From NCBI GenBank assembly GCA_036003885.1, contig DASYSA010000737.1:1-18739 (forward strand): a stretch of DNA of 18,739 nt, in the 5' to 3' direction. Shown piece after piece: positions 1-7,221 of the stretch. The notes below the pieces were generated by a model, which was given only the letters and a program-made list of their open reading frames with translations, was not told where the DNA came from and ran no database searches. This stretch comes from DASYSA01 sp036003885 (GTDB taxonomy: Bacteria; Acidobacteriota; Blastocatellia; UBA7656). The translations under genes and the position numbers were made by a program. Numbering within the stretch: position 1 is the first letter of the stretch; every line of letters starts with the position of its first letter.

Positions 1-771
1 CGGCACATGGGCTTGCGCGGCCGCTTCAACGACTTGATTGCGGCGGGCGACCAGCGGGCGCTCGAGCTTGAAGAGAAGATCGAACGCGTGAAGGAGGAAT
101 GCCGCGCCGGTGTGATGAAGGTCCGAGTCGCATGGCAATTCTTTGAAGCAGAAGCCGAGGGCAATTCAATTCACTTATTTGCGCCAGGTTCTTCTAAGAG
201 CTCCTCTGCGGTGGAAGCGCCACTCGAGACGTTCCGATTCCCACGCCAACGAAAGCCCGACGGTCTCGCGCTGAGCGACCTGGTTTTGCCGCCCGGTCAA
301 GCGGGACGCGACCATGTTGCGCTTTTCGTGACCACGGCCGGCGAGGGCATACGCGAGATTGCCGAGGAGGCCAAGGAGGCGGGCGAGTACCTCAGATCAT
401 ATGCGCTCCAGGCGCTGGCATTGGAAACAGCCGAAGCTGCTGCGGAGTGGCTGCACTCGAGGCTGCGTTCGCTGTGGGGTTTTCCCGATCCGGATTCGTT
501 GACCCGACAGGCATTGTTCCAGGCGCGCTATCGAGGAAAGCGTTACTCGTTCGGCTATCCTGCTTGCCCGGATCTGGATTCGCAGGCCGGGCTGTTCAGA
601 GTGCTGCATCCGGAAGCCATCGGAGTGCTTTTGACCGAAGGCTTCATGATGGAACCTGAGGCGAGCGTATCGGCGCTGGTGTTTCACCACCCGGATGCGA
701 CTTACTTTTCTGTCGGCGCGCAGGAGGAGACAGAAGGTGCGCCGGATGCGAATGCGCTCCCGGTCGTCTGA
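1..771 (+). CDS. metH: B12-dependent methionine synthase, C-terminal activation domain (partial, 5' end outside window)
   Basis: This is the C-terminal part of cobalamin-dependent methionine synthase, which moves a methyl group from methyltetrahydrofolate to homocysteine. The visible part is the reactivation domain, which binds S-adenosylmethionine to re-methylate oxidised cob(II)alamin. The signature is clear: a segment reading LALSDLVLPP, then DHVALFVTTAGEGI, then RYSFGYPACPDLDSQAGL, which is the AdoMet-binding R-x-x-x-GYPACP motif, and finally LTEGFMMEPEASVSALVFHHP. The frame is open to base 1, so the ATG at 7 is probably internal and the homocysteine, folate and cobalamin domains lie upstream of the window. 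The TGA stop (769-771) touches the first unit of a heptamer repeat. The next gene on the same strand starts 154 bases later with its own ribosome site. An alternative is a stand-alone activation-domain protein, which would need a start just upstream of base 1. Confidence 0.93.
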   Translation, partial: RHMGLRGRFNDLIAAGDQRALELEEKIERVKEECRAGVMKVRVAWQFFEAEAEGNSIHLFAPGSSKSSSAVEAPLETFRFPRQRKPDGLALSDLVLPPGQAGRDHVALFVTTAGEGIREIAEEAKEAGEYLRSYALQALALETAEAAAEWLHSRLRSLWGFPDPDSLTRQALFQARYRGKRYSFGYPACPDLDSQAGLFRVLHPEAIGVLLTEGFMMEPEASVSALVFHHPDATYFSVGAQEETEGAPDANALPVV

Positions 772-912
772 TTGCGGATTGCCGATTGCGGATTCTGGAT
801 TTCGGATTGCAGACGCGACAAGTGCGAAACGCGAAAACAGACCTTCCGGTTGGTGGATGGGAAGAATCCCAAATCCGCATTCCGAAATCCGCAATCAGCA
901 ATCCGCAATTCC
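770..912. repeat. Inverted heptamer-array element A (metH / amidohydrolase gap)
   Basis: Six consecutive 7-nt units based on GATTGCG run from 770 to 811. After about 59 bases of non-repetitive sequence, six units of the complementary type (AAATCCG, CATTCCG, CAATCAG, CAATCCG and similar) run from 871 to 912. The arms pair imperfectly, with the best-matching units near the outside. The left arm starts in the metH stop codon and the right arm ends just before the Shine-Dalgarno sequence of the next gene. Open frames through it encode low-complexity peptides with recurring IADxGxRI and are not real genes. Confidence 0.85.
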
Positions 913-925
913 CATAGGAGGCCCT

Positions 926-2257
926 ATGCTTCGAAAATCCGAACTCACCCTTCTTGTCTCCATCGTCACTCTGGCGATCCTCGCAGCCACGGGGCCGCGA
1001 GTCTTCGCGCAAAACAAGACGATCTTGATCAAGGCCGGCCACCTGATCGACGTTCGGGCGGGCCGCGTTCTAACCGACCAGGCCATACTGGTCGAGGGCG
1101 AGCGAATAAAGGACGTCGGACCGCTTGCGGAGATTCAAGCAAAGGCCGCTGGAGCGCAGGTAATCGACCTCAGTAACGCCACGGTGCTGCCGGGCATGAT
1201 CGACTGCCACACACACATTCTGCTGCAGGGTGACATAACGAATGAAGACTACGATGCGCAGTTGCTCAAAGAGTCTATTCCGTTTCGCGCAATTCGAGCC
1301 ACGGTTGCCGCGCGAACCGGTCTGATGAACGGCTTCACCGCCATGCGCGATCTCGAAACTGAAGGGGCGATGTACGCCGACGTCGACGTCAAGCGCGCCA
1401 TCAACCTCGGGTACATAGATGGTCCGCGGCTGTTTGTCTCGACTCGTGCCTTCAGCGCCACAGGCATGTATCCGCTCGGCGGCTACTCATGGGAGTTGAA
1501 GGTGCCTGAAGGCGTTCAGATCGTCGACGGCGCTGACAACATTCGCAAAGCGGTCCGCGAACAGGTGAAGTATGGCGCCGACTGGATCAAGTACTATTCG
1601 GACCGCCGCTACTACATGAAAGATGGCGCGCTGCATTCGTGGGTGAACTTCACCGACGAAGAGGTCCACGCGCTGATCGATGAGGCTCACCGCCTGGGCC
1701 ACAAAGTAGCGGCGCACGCAATTGGTCGTGAGGGAATAGAATCGGCGCTCAAGGGAGGCGTGGATACCATCGAGCATGGCGACGGCCTCGACGACCAGTT
1801 GATGGATACGATGATCAAGCGAGGCGTCTACTGGTGCCCAACGATTTTCGTTGGCGCCTACGTAGCGGAAGGGCGCGCGGCTGCGGGCGCGCCGATATGG
1901 AAGACGATGGTGGACCTCGAAGCGAAGGCTTTTGCCAGGGCGGTCAGGAAGGGCGTAAAGATCGCTTATGGGACTGACGCCGGCGGATACGCGTGGACCG
2001 AGAATCAGGCTAAAGAGCTTGCGTACATGGTCCGCTATGGGATGACTCCGATGCAGGCGATCCAGTCGGCGACGCTCGTAGCCGCGGAGTTGCTTGATGC
2101 GTCCGCGGACATCGGGGTGATCGAGCGCGGGAGATATGCGGACATCATATCGGTCCGTGACAATCCGCTCGAGGACGTGACTCGCCTGGAACACGTTGGA
2201 TTTGTGATGAAAGGCGGAAAAGTGGTCAAAAACCAGGATTTAGGATCTGGGATTTAG
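926..2257 (+). CDS. Secreted metal-dependent amidohydrolase (imidazolonepropionase / Xaa-Pro dipeptidase-like)
   Basis: This is a 443-aa member of the amidohydrolase superfamily, in the subgroup that includes prolidase-like and imidazolonepropionase-like hydrolases. Residues 1-29 form a signal peptide (hydrophobic stretch about 8-22, cleavage near VFAQ), so the enzyme probably acts outside the cytoplasm. The binuclear metal set is complete: H95 and H97 (CHTH), K222 (DWIKYY, the lysine that is carboxylated in this group), H264 (AAHAIG), H284 (TIEHGDG) and D351 (GTDAGG). The start at 926 is chosen because AGGAGG lies at 916-921 and the signal peptide begins there; the frame is open further upstream only through a repeat. 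The last eight residues and the TAG stop are encoded by the next heptamer array. The substrate cannot be told from sequence; a dipeptide or a cyclic amide is typical of the family. Confidence 0.9.
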   Translation: MLRKSELTLLVSIVTLAILAATGPRVFAQNKTILIKAGHLIDVRAGRVLTDQAILVEGERIKDVGPLAEIQAKAAGAQVIDLSNATVLPGMIDCHTHILLQGDITNEDYDAQLLKESIPFRAIRATVAARTGLMNGFTAMRDLETEGAMYADVDVKRAINLGYIDGPRLFVSTRAFSATGMYPLGGYSWELKVPEGVQIVDGADNIRKAVREQVKYGADWIKYYSDRRYYMKDGALHSWVNFTDEEVHALIDEAHRLGHKVAAHAIGREGIESALKGGVDTIEHGDGLDDQLMDTMIKRGVYWCPTIFVGAYVAEGRAAAGAPIWKTMVDLEAKAFARAVRKGVKIAYGTDAGGYAWTENQAKELAYMVRYGMTPMQAIQSATLVAAELLDASADIGVIERGRYADIISVRDNPLEDVTRLEHVGFVMKGGKVVKNQDLGSGI

Positions 2258-2342
2258 GATCTAGGATTTAGCATCAGGTGGCATCTGGGACTGAGAATTG
2301 AGGACCCTAAATCCCAGATCCTAAATCCCAGATCCTAAATCC
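2236..2342. repeat. Inverted heptamer-array element B (convergent gap, holds both stop codons)
   Basis: The left arm (2236-2270) has five units alternating GGATTTA and GGATCTG/GGATCTA. The right arm (2308-2342) has five units alternating TAAATCC and CAGATCC. Paired end to end they give a 35-bp stem with a single mismatch and a 37-base loop. The amidohydrolase stop (TAG, 2255-2257) lies in the left arm and the stop of the GH57 gene (2335-2337 on the minus strand) lies in the right arm. A transcript from either side would form a very stable hairpin near its 3' end, so the element could act as a bidirectional 3' end. No T-run follows the stem. Confidence 0.9.
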
Positions 2343-3930
2343 TCTCCCCATACGCGGCCGCATAGTCCATTTCTTGAAAGATGGTGTCGCGCGATTCCAC
2401 GTCGGTCAACCACTGTTGGTCGATCTCGCCCCGCTTGATCATCTCATACAGCCTGGTGAAGCGGTGAATGTGATCGCGGAAGCGCTTGATCGCATATTGA
2501 ACCGACGTAGCAGTCGTTATGATGAAAGCCCAGTCCGACGACTCAGCCAGCAATAACTCGCGCGCCGCCTGATTCAGCGCGCGGCGGAGCAGCCCATCAG
2601 ACTGAGGATGCTCGCGCGTAAGCTCGACCATGCGGTCCTCGGCTACGTGCTGGTGCAGGTAGATCCAGTCGTTCTCTCCATTCACCCACACGCGATAGTA
2701 GCCTTCGGCGCCCCACGATGATGCAGCAGGCTCCTGGGACTGATTCTGAGGATATTCGTCCAGATAGTCGATCGGAGTGGCCAACCGGACTTCGGACTGA
2801 TCGAAGTGAGCCTTGCGGATCAGGTAGTTCAGGAACTGGGGGCCTTCGAACCACCAGTGGCCAAACAACTCGGCGTCGTAGGGCGACACTATGAGGGGCT
2901 TACGGCCCAGGATCGAGTTTAAGTGTTGCGCCTGGGCCTGACGGTTGGCGAGGAAGTTACCGGCGTGCTCGGCAGCTTTTTGCGTAGCCCAGGCCGGCAC
3001 ATAAGGTTCCTTCGCTCCGAGATCGACTTTACCGGTCACCCGATAATACTTGATCCCTATGTTACGTCTGACACCGTCGCTATGAAGATAAGGCCTGACA
3101 TAGTCGTAGTCGCCATCGAAGCCAAGATCGCGGTAGAACTCACGATAGTCATAGTCGCCCGGATAGCCTATCACCGAACTCCATACCTGCTCGCTCGTTT
3201 CGACGTCGCGCCCGAACGCAGCGACTCCGGCGCGTGTGATCACAGGCGCGTAGATGCCGCGGCGCGGTTGGGGACGCCCGAACATGATGGCGTGAGCATC
3301 GCAGATGAAGAACTTCAGCCCGGCGTCTCTCAGTAACTCATCTATGCCGGCTGCATATGCGCATTCCGGAAGCCAGATCCCCCGCGGGGCCCGCCCGAAA
3401 TGTTTCCAGTAATTGCGCCGCCCCACTTCTATCTGCGCGCGCCTCGCTTCCTTGTTTGCTATGAGCGGCAGGAATCCGTGAGTCGCCCCTGAAGTGATGA
3501 TTTCGATCGCGCCTGCTTCCTGGAGTGCGTGAAAGCCGGCTATCAAGTTTCGCCCGTAGCGATTCTCGAACAGATGTCGGGCGTTACCGAAGTGCGTGAG
3601 GTACATCCGGGCCGTCTCATTCATCGCCGGATGGTTCCTGGTTCGAAGAACCTCCCTTTCACAGAGCTCCACCAGGCGCGTCACGTGCGCCAGGTAGCGC
3701 TGCTGAAGCATCGGGTCTGCCAGCATTTCGCACAGCGGCGGCGTCAACCCGAGCGTTACACGAGCCTGTACGCCGTCGAGGGCCAGACCCTCGAAGACAT
3801 TGAGCAAAGGGATGTAGGTTTCGCTGATCGCTTCGAACAGCCAATCTTCTTCGAGGAACTCAGGATATTCCGGGTGCCGCACGAAGGGCAGATGCGCATG
3901 GAGGATGATGGCTAATAGTCCCTGTTCCAT
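2335..3930 (-). CDS. GH57 family 1,4-alpha-glucan branching enzyme (with DUF1957 C-terminal domain)
   Basis: This 531-aa protein has the architecture of GH57 branching enzymes, which cut an alpha-1,4-glucan and re-attach the piece as an alpha-1,6 branch in glycogen-like polymers. GH57 motif 1 is at residues 11-20 (HAHLPFVRHP). The catalytic nucleophile is E189 in GIWLPECAYAAG, and the acid/base is D352 in SPYDAELFGHWWFEG. The C-terminal helical domain begins near SSWGAEGYYRVW (about residue 404). Length and all key motifs are normal, so it should be active. There is no signal peptide; it is cytoplasmic. It lies downstream of a DUF4912 gene on the same strand, a pairing I know from other genomes. 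The last two residues and the stop fall in heptamer element B. It is not the GH13 glgB family, so I give no symbol. Confidence 0.93.
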   Translation of the reverse strand: MEQGLLAIILHAHLPFVRHPEYPEFLEEDWLFEAISETYIPLLNVFEGLALDGVQARVTLGLTPPLCEMLADPMLQQRYLAHVTRLVELCEREVLRTRNHPAMNETARMYLTHFGNARHLFENRYGRNLIAGFHALQEAGAIEIITSGATHGFLPLIANKEARRAQIEVGRRNYWKHFGRAPRGIWLPECAYAAGIDELLRDAGLKFFICDAHAIMFGRPQPRRGIYAPVITRAGVAAFGRDVETSEQVWSSVIGYPGDYDYREFYRDLGFDGDYDYVRPYLHSDGVRRNIGIKYYRVTGKVDLGAKEPYVPAWATQKAAEHAGNFLANRQAQAQHLNSILGRKPLIVSPYDAELFGHWWFEGPQFLNYLIRKAHFDQSEVRLATPIDYLDEYPQNQSQEPAASSWGAEGYYRVWVNGENDWIYLHQHVAEDRMVELTREHPQSDGLLRRALNQAARELLLAESSDWAFIITTATSVQYAIKRFRDHIHRFTRLYEMIKRGEIDQQWLTDVESRDTIFQEMDYAAAYGERI

Positions 3931-3938
3931 AGAAGCAC

Positions 3939-4068
3939 GTTTTGCGTTTCGCGTTCCGGGTTTCGGGTTTCGGGATCCACGTGTTGGGCTCGCGTGGGTC
4001 CAAGCTAGTGCGTTCAGGCCAGAACGCGGAACCCGGGACTCGAAACTCGAAACCCGAAACCCGAAACG
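3939..4068. repeat. Inverted heptamer-array element C (between DUF4912 and GH57 genes)
   Basis: Five units (GTTTTGC, GTTTCGC, GTTCCGG, GTTTCGG, GTTTCGG) run from 3939 to 3973. Six complementary-type units (CGGAACC, CGGGACT, CGAAACT, CGAAACC, CGAAACC, CGAAACG) run from 4027 to 4068. About 53 bases separate the arms and contain a smaller hairpin (CCACG...CGTGG). The element lies inside what would be a two-gene operon read leftwards, so its hairpin could modulate read-through from DUF4912 into the GH57 gene. Transcripts reaching GH57 must cross it unless GH57 has its own promoter. Confidence 0.85.
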
Positions 4069-4072
4069 CTTT

Positions 4073-5026
4073 TTAGAAGCTCGAGGGTCTCCTGGACAAC
4101 GCAGGCCAGCGGATCTCGCCCCCTGGCAGTGCTACGTTTTCCGTTCCGCCGAGCATGAATCTTGGCGTCAGGTGCAGGGGATGAATCGCGTCGCCTATCC
4201 ACCCCTGACTGTTGTGCGCGGCCTCGTGCAGCAGCTCTGGCAGGTAGTGCATAAGCCCGGCGCCGGCTATTCGACCATCCCCTTCAAGAAGTAATTTCAT
4301 AAGCTCACTCTTGAGCGGCTCAGGTAGATCCGCTATCAATTCGAGGGTGAGCTCTCCGCCAGCCGACGCAATCATCAGCGCCTTGTACACGGCCTCGGGC
4401 AGTTTCAGCAGGGCGGCCGACCACTCGTCTTTTTCTGTCGCGGGCTCGGCCATCGCTGCCAGAGTTACATCCAGCGTCTGCTGCGCACCGAAGCCGGTCG
4501 CTTCGAGTATCTCAATAAAGTCGGGCGGACTCAGTTGGTACTCGCTTTCCCTGGCGCGTTCGGGAGAGACTGTTCCCCGGGGCGTCTGTACCCGATTCGA
4601 CCGGACGAGCGAGATGTAGCCGTGCGCCGGCGAGCGAACGCCGATCTCGAATTCGTACTCGCGGTCGGGGAAGACCTGCAGCCAGTATCGGCCGGTATGA
4701 GAGACGTCGAAGAAGACCTGGTGCCCGCCCCTGATCTCGATGAGCTTCAGCGTTGTGCGAAAGGTCTCGGCATCGTCGGGAGCGAAGTATTTGGTGAGTG
4801 CTTGGAGGCTCTTGTCGCGGACTTCCCAATAGATGAAGATGCGAAAGGGATCCTGGAGCATCGCCCGAATGATGTCGACATCGTAGGTTTCGGGAAGCGG
4901 GAGCCCGCGATCTATGAACGGTTCCTGGATTGTGATCTCGGTCGGCGCTTTGACTTCAGTTCCGCGTGCCGGCTCGAGCGCTCGAGGCGGGAGCTTGAGC
5001 GGCGAAGATGGTCTCAATACAAACAC
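4073..5026 (-). CDS. DUF4912 domain-containing protein
   Basis: This is a 317-aa cytoplasmic protein. Residues about 44-150 match the DUF4912 pattern: LPETYDVDIIRAMLQDPFRIFIYWEV, then a beta-rich stretch ending in the aromatic segment around HTGRYWLQVFPDREYEFEIGV. The domain resembles a small carbohydrate-binding-like or immunoglobulin-like fold, but no activity is established. The remainder (about 170-317) is helical and Leu/Glu-rich, with no motif I recognise. The start is GTG at 5026, chosen because AAGGAG lies eight bases upstream on the minus strand. The neighbour downstream is the GH57 branching enzyme, which suggests a role in glucan binding or in positioning the enzyme (inference). 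It has its own likely promoter in the divergent gap shared with hfq. Confidence 0.85.
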   Translation of the reverse strand: MFVLRPSSPLKLPPRALEPARGTEVKAPTEITIQEPFIDRGLPLPETYDVDIIRAMLQDPFRIFIYWEVRDKSLQALTKYFAPDDAETFRTTLKLIEIRGGHQVFFDVSHTGRYWLQVFPDREYEFEIGVRSPAHGYISLVRSNRVQTPRGTVSPERARESEYQLSPPDFIEILEATGFGAQQTLDVTLAAMAEPATEKDEWSAALLKLPEAVYKALMIASAGGELTLELIADLPEPLKSELMKLLLEGDGRIAGAGLMHYLPELLHEAAHNSQGWIGDAIHPLHLTPRFMLGGTENVALPGGEIRWPALSRRPSSF

Positions 5027-5059
5027 CCGGGGGTCTCCTTGAGTTAGAGATAAAGAACT

Positions 5060-5088
5060 ACTTTGTCTGTTAGCTGTGTGACTGTCAA
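5060..5088 (-). promoter_or_regulatory. Possible sigma-70-type promoter for the DUF4912-GH57 genes
   Basis: On the minus strand a perfect TTGACA (5088-5083) is followed, after a 17-base spacer, by CAAAGT (5065-5060), which matches only three of six consensus -10 positions. Transcription would begin about 25-30 bases before the GTG start at 5026, leaving room for the AAGGAG site. The -35 and the geometry are good but the -10 is weak, so this is a candidate only. Confidence 0.35.
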
Positions 5089-5176
5089 GCGCAAGCAGTA
5101 CAAGGGCTTGCTCGCGCCAAGTTACCTGTGTTAGCTTTCAATCACCCTAAAAAAATTTGCTTGGGGAGTCACAAAA

Positions 5177-5503
5177 ATGGAAAAACCAACACAACAAAAT
5201 ACGATTCAGGACAGTTTTCTCAACAGTGCCCGTAAGGATCGCAGCAATGTAACAATCTACCTCATGAGCGGCGTAAAGCTCACGGGGAGGATCAAGAGCT
5301 TTGACAAGTACTCGGTCATTCTGGAGGCGGGTTCGCAGGAGCAGTTGATCTTCAAACATGCGATCTCAACCGTGTCGTTGCCGCGCGGAGGCGGGCGCGA
5401 CTTCCACTACGCTCGGCCTGCCACACAGTCCGACCGTGAGCATCCCCCCGAGCACGCGGCGGCGGCTCCCGCCGAATCGGTAGCGCCTCAGGAGAGATCC
5501 TGA
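5177..5503 (+). CDS. hfq: RNA chaperone Hfq
   Basis: This 108-aa protein is a clear Hfq, the hexameric Sm-like chaperone that pairs small RNAs with mRNAs. The Sm1 region runs from about residue 24 to 50 (VTIYLMSGVKLTGRIKSFDKYSVILEA) and Sm2 is LIFKHAISTVSL. Proximal-face residues are kept: Q11, D12, K34 (within SGVKL), K60 and H61. The position of the E. coli F42 is Y45 here, a conservative change. The rim carries basic residues (ARKDR, 18-22). After the Sm core there is a disordered tail of about 38 residues rich in Pro, Ala, Glu and His, longer than in minimal Hfqs. The start is supported by GGGGAG at 5163-5168. It is not next to miaA or hflX, its common partners elsewhere; here it lies between the divergent DUF4912 gene and tmk. 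Confidence 0.96.
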   Translation: MEKPTQQNTIQDSFLNSARKDRSNVTIYLMSGVKLTGRIKSFDKYSVILEAGSQEQLIFKHAISTVSLPRGGGRDFHYARPATQSDREHPPEHAAAAPAESVAPQERS

Positions 5504-5540
5504 GACGGGGCCTTCGTTTCAGCTTCGGGCTTCTTAAGTG

Positions 5541-5562
5541 TGGGCTGCCGTCTGGCAGCCCA
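5541..5562 (+). terminator. Hairpin downstream of hfq (possible terminator)
   Basis: A perfect 9-bp stem (TGGGCTGCC paired with GGCAGCCCA) closes a 4-base loop, 37 bases after the hfq stop. No T-run follows at once; the nearest (TTTT, 5578-5581) is about 15 bases on and belongs to the next repeat. It could be a weak or factor-dependent terminator, or an RNA-stabilising 3' hairpin. Confidence 0.45.
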
Positions 5563-5576
5563 ACTCGTTAATACGG

Positions 5577-5698
5577 GTTTTACGTTTAGCGTTTTACGTT
5601 TAGCGTTTGCTGGCCTGGATACAGAATCAGGGCCAACGCCATGAGACTAGACCTTCAACTCTGCAACAAACGCAAAACGCAAACGTAAAACGTAAAAC
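5577..5698. repeat. Inverted heptamer-array element D (ends against the tmk start codon)
   Basis: Five heptamers (GTTTTAC, GTTTAGC, GTTTTAC, GTTTAGC, GTTTGCT) run from 5577 to 5611. The complementary array occupies about 5664-5698, built of AACGTAAAAC / AACGCAAAAC type units, one of them six bases long. The spacer of about 52 bases contains a TGGCC...GGCCA dyad. The right arm ends at base 5698 and the tmk ATG is 5699-5701. The unit is the same as in element G near 13344. Confidence 0.88.
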
Positions 5699-6355
5699 AT
5701 GCGAGGCGTCTTCATAACACTCGAGGGTATAGACGGCAGCGGCAAAAGCACGCAGTTTCAAATGCTGGCCGACGCCCTCTCGAATCGCGGCCTTGAAGTC
5801 GTGGTGACGCGAGAGCCCGGCGGAACCGCTCTCGGCGAACGAATGCGGGCGGTGTTGCTGTCCAACGACAGCAGGCACCTGGCTCCGGCAGCCGAACTCT
5901 TTCTAATGGCTGCGGATCGCGCACAGGATGTAGCCGAAGTGATACGACCTGCGCTGGAAGCCGGTCGCGTCGTGATCTCGGATCGCTATGCCGACTCGAC
6001 GGTCGCCTTTCAAGGTTATGGGCGCGGACTGGACCTCGACATAATTGACGACGTAAACCGGCTCGCAACCGGCGGCCTGACGCCCGACCTCACTGTTCTC
6101 TTTGATCTGGATCCCAGGCAGGCTCAGGCGCGGCTTGACGCGAGAGTCACAGGTGAAGCACGCTTCGGATTCGAGCCGGGAATGACTCGGTTCGACGAAG
6201 AGAAGCTGGATTTCCACCTGCGGGTCCGCGACGGCTATCTGAAGCTTGCGTCAACCGAGCCCGAGCGCTTTCGCGTACTCGATGCGGCTCAGCCAATCGA
6301 CAGAACACACCAGCAAGTCCTGTCACTCGTGCTGGGGCTTGTCGAGACGAAGTAA
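5699..6355 (+). CDS. tmk: Thymidylate kinase (dTMP kinase)
   Basis: This 218-aa enzyme phosphorylates dTMP to dTDP with ATP, an essential step to dTTP. The P-loop is GIDGSGKST (residues 10-18). The dTMP-binding TREPGGT follows at 37-43, the DRY triad at 95-97 in ISDRYADSTVAFQG, and the LID region lies around 145-165 with its arginines. Length is normal for bacterial Tmk. The ATG at 5699 is the only reasonable start because the protein begins MRGVFITLEGIDGSGK, close to the family's usual N-terminus. No Shine-Dalgarno is present: the bases immediately upstream are the A-rich right arm of heptamer element D. The gene is followed after 41 bases by the RDD gene on the same strand and may be co-transcribed with it. 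Confidence 0.96.
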   Translation: MRGVFITLEGIDGSGKSTQFQMLADALSNRGLEVVVTREPGGTALGERMRAVLLSNDSRHLAPAAELFLMAADRAQDVAEVIRPALEAGRVVISDRYADSTVAFQGYGRGLDLDIIDDVNRLATGGLTPDLTVLFDLDPRQAQARLDARVTGEARFGFEPGMTRFDEEKLDFHLRVRDGYLKLASTEPERFRVLDAAQPIDRTHQQVLSLVLGLVETK

Positions 6356-6396
6356 CAGAGACTTCAATCCGTGGCTCAACCGTCGGCGTTGCACGG

Positions 6397-7221
6397 ATGG
6401 ATCAAACTCTCCGCCACACCAGCATGCTTGACGACGAATTAGTCATAGAGACTCCAGAGCGCGTTGAACTCCACTACGTGTTGGCCAACGTCGGAAATCG
6501 CTTCCTCGCCGCTGCAATCGATCATTTGATTCAGGCAGTGCTGCTGCTGGGTGTGTTCCTGGCCCTGACCGCTGTAGACGGGTTCGCGGAGGTGGGCAGG
6601 CTGGTTCCGGCTGGAAGCTGGGCGCTCGGACTCGGGGTATTTGCCGTCTTTGCCATTTACTGGGGCTACTTCGTTGTGTTTGAAACGCTGTGGAACGGAC
6701 AGACCCCAGGCAAACGACTAATGAGACTACGAGTAGTGCGAGAGGATGGCAGGCCGGTAAGGTTCTTCGAAGTCTTCGTCAGAAATCTGATTCGCCTCCT
6801 GATAGACATGCAGCCTGCGCTGTCGTACGCAATCGGAGTGGTCTCGATAATCTTCAGCGCGCGTTCCAAGCGAGTCGGCGACTTTGTCGCCGGTACGGTG
6901 GTGGTTAAGGAGCGTGCAACCGAAGCCCCTTCCCTCAGCGAGATCATGAACATATCCGAGATCGAACAGCGGCGACTCGAACGCGCTACCGCGGCTCCAT
7001 TCAATGCCGACACCCGCCTGCTTAACGAACAGGATCTGCGAGCGGTGGAGACATTCCTCAAGCGCCGCTACGAGCTGCGCGATCCCAATCGCCAAATGTT
7101 AGCGATGCGAATAGCTCAGTCAATTGCGGCGAAGCTGGGCATCGCGACGGACGGGCTTTCTCCCGAGACGATACTCGAAGAGATCGAGCGTCAGCATAAC
7201 GCCCGGTCGAAGTACTTTTGA
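6397..7221 (+). CDS. RDD family integral membrane protein with cytoplasmic C-terminal extension
   Basis: This 274-aa protein has the RDD layout. The first membrane segment is preceded by NRFLAAAIDHLI, with the conserved R and D at residues 35 and 42. A second segment (about 74-98) is followed by WNGQTPGKRLMRLRVV. A third (about 133-155) ends in RVGDFVAGTVVV, with the last conserved D at 162. Hydrophobic segments are near 37-60, 74-98 and 138-155. After residue 170 comes a soluble tail of about 100 residues rich in Arg and Glu (EQRRLERA, FLKRRYELRDP), longer than in minimal RDD proteins. Family function is uncertain; some members have been linked to ion exchange. The ATG at 6397 has no clear ribosome site; an ATG at 6424 (MLDDELVIETPE) is a fair alternative. 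Its TGA shares one base with the ATG of the Hsp70-like gene, so the two are probably translated together. Confidence 0.88.
   Translation: MDQTLRHTSMLDDELVIETPERVELHYVLANVGNRFLAAAIDHLIQAVLLLGVFLALTAVDGFAEVGRLVPAGSWALGLGVFAVFAIYWGYFVVFETLWNGQTPGKRLMRLRVVREDGRPVRFFEVFVRNLIRLLIDMQPALSYAIGVVSIIFSARSKRVGDFVAGTVVVKERATEAPSLSEIMNISEIEQRRLERATAAPFNADTRLLNEQDLRAVETFLKRRYELRDPNRQMLAMRIAQSIAAKLGIATDGLSPETILEEIERQHNARSKYF

Noticed and set aside
695..925. In-frame upstream extension of the amidohydrolase, and other frames across 700-910 on both strands
   Set aside because: The extra residues are translated heptamer repeat and MetH shadow. The AGGAGG and signal peptide fix the start at 926.
1487..2194. Long minus-strand open frame inside the amidohydrolase gene
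   Set aside because: Shadow of a high-GC gene. It has no family features, while the plus strand encodes all catalytic residues.
2923..3915. Plus-strand open frames antisense to the GH57 gene
   Set aside because: Antisense shadows with no ribosome site or motif.
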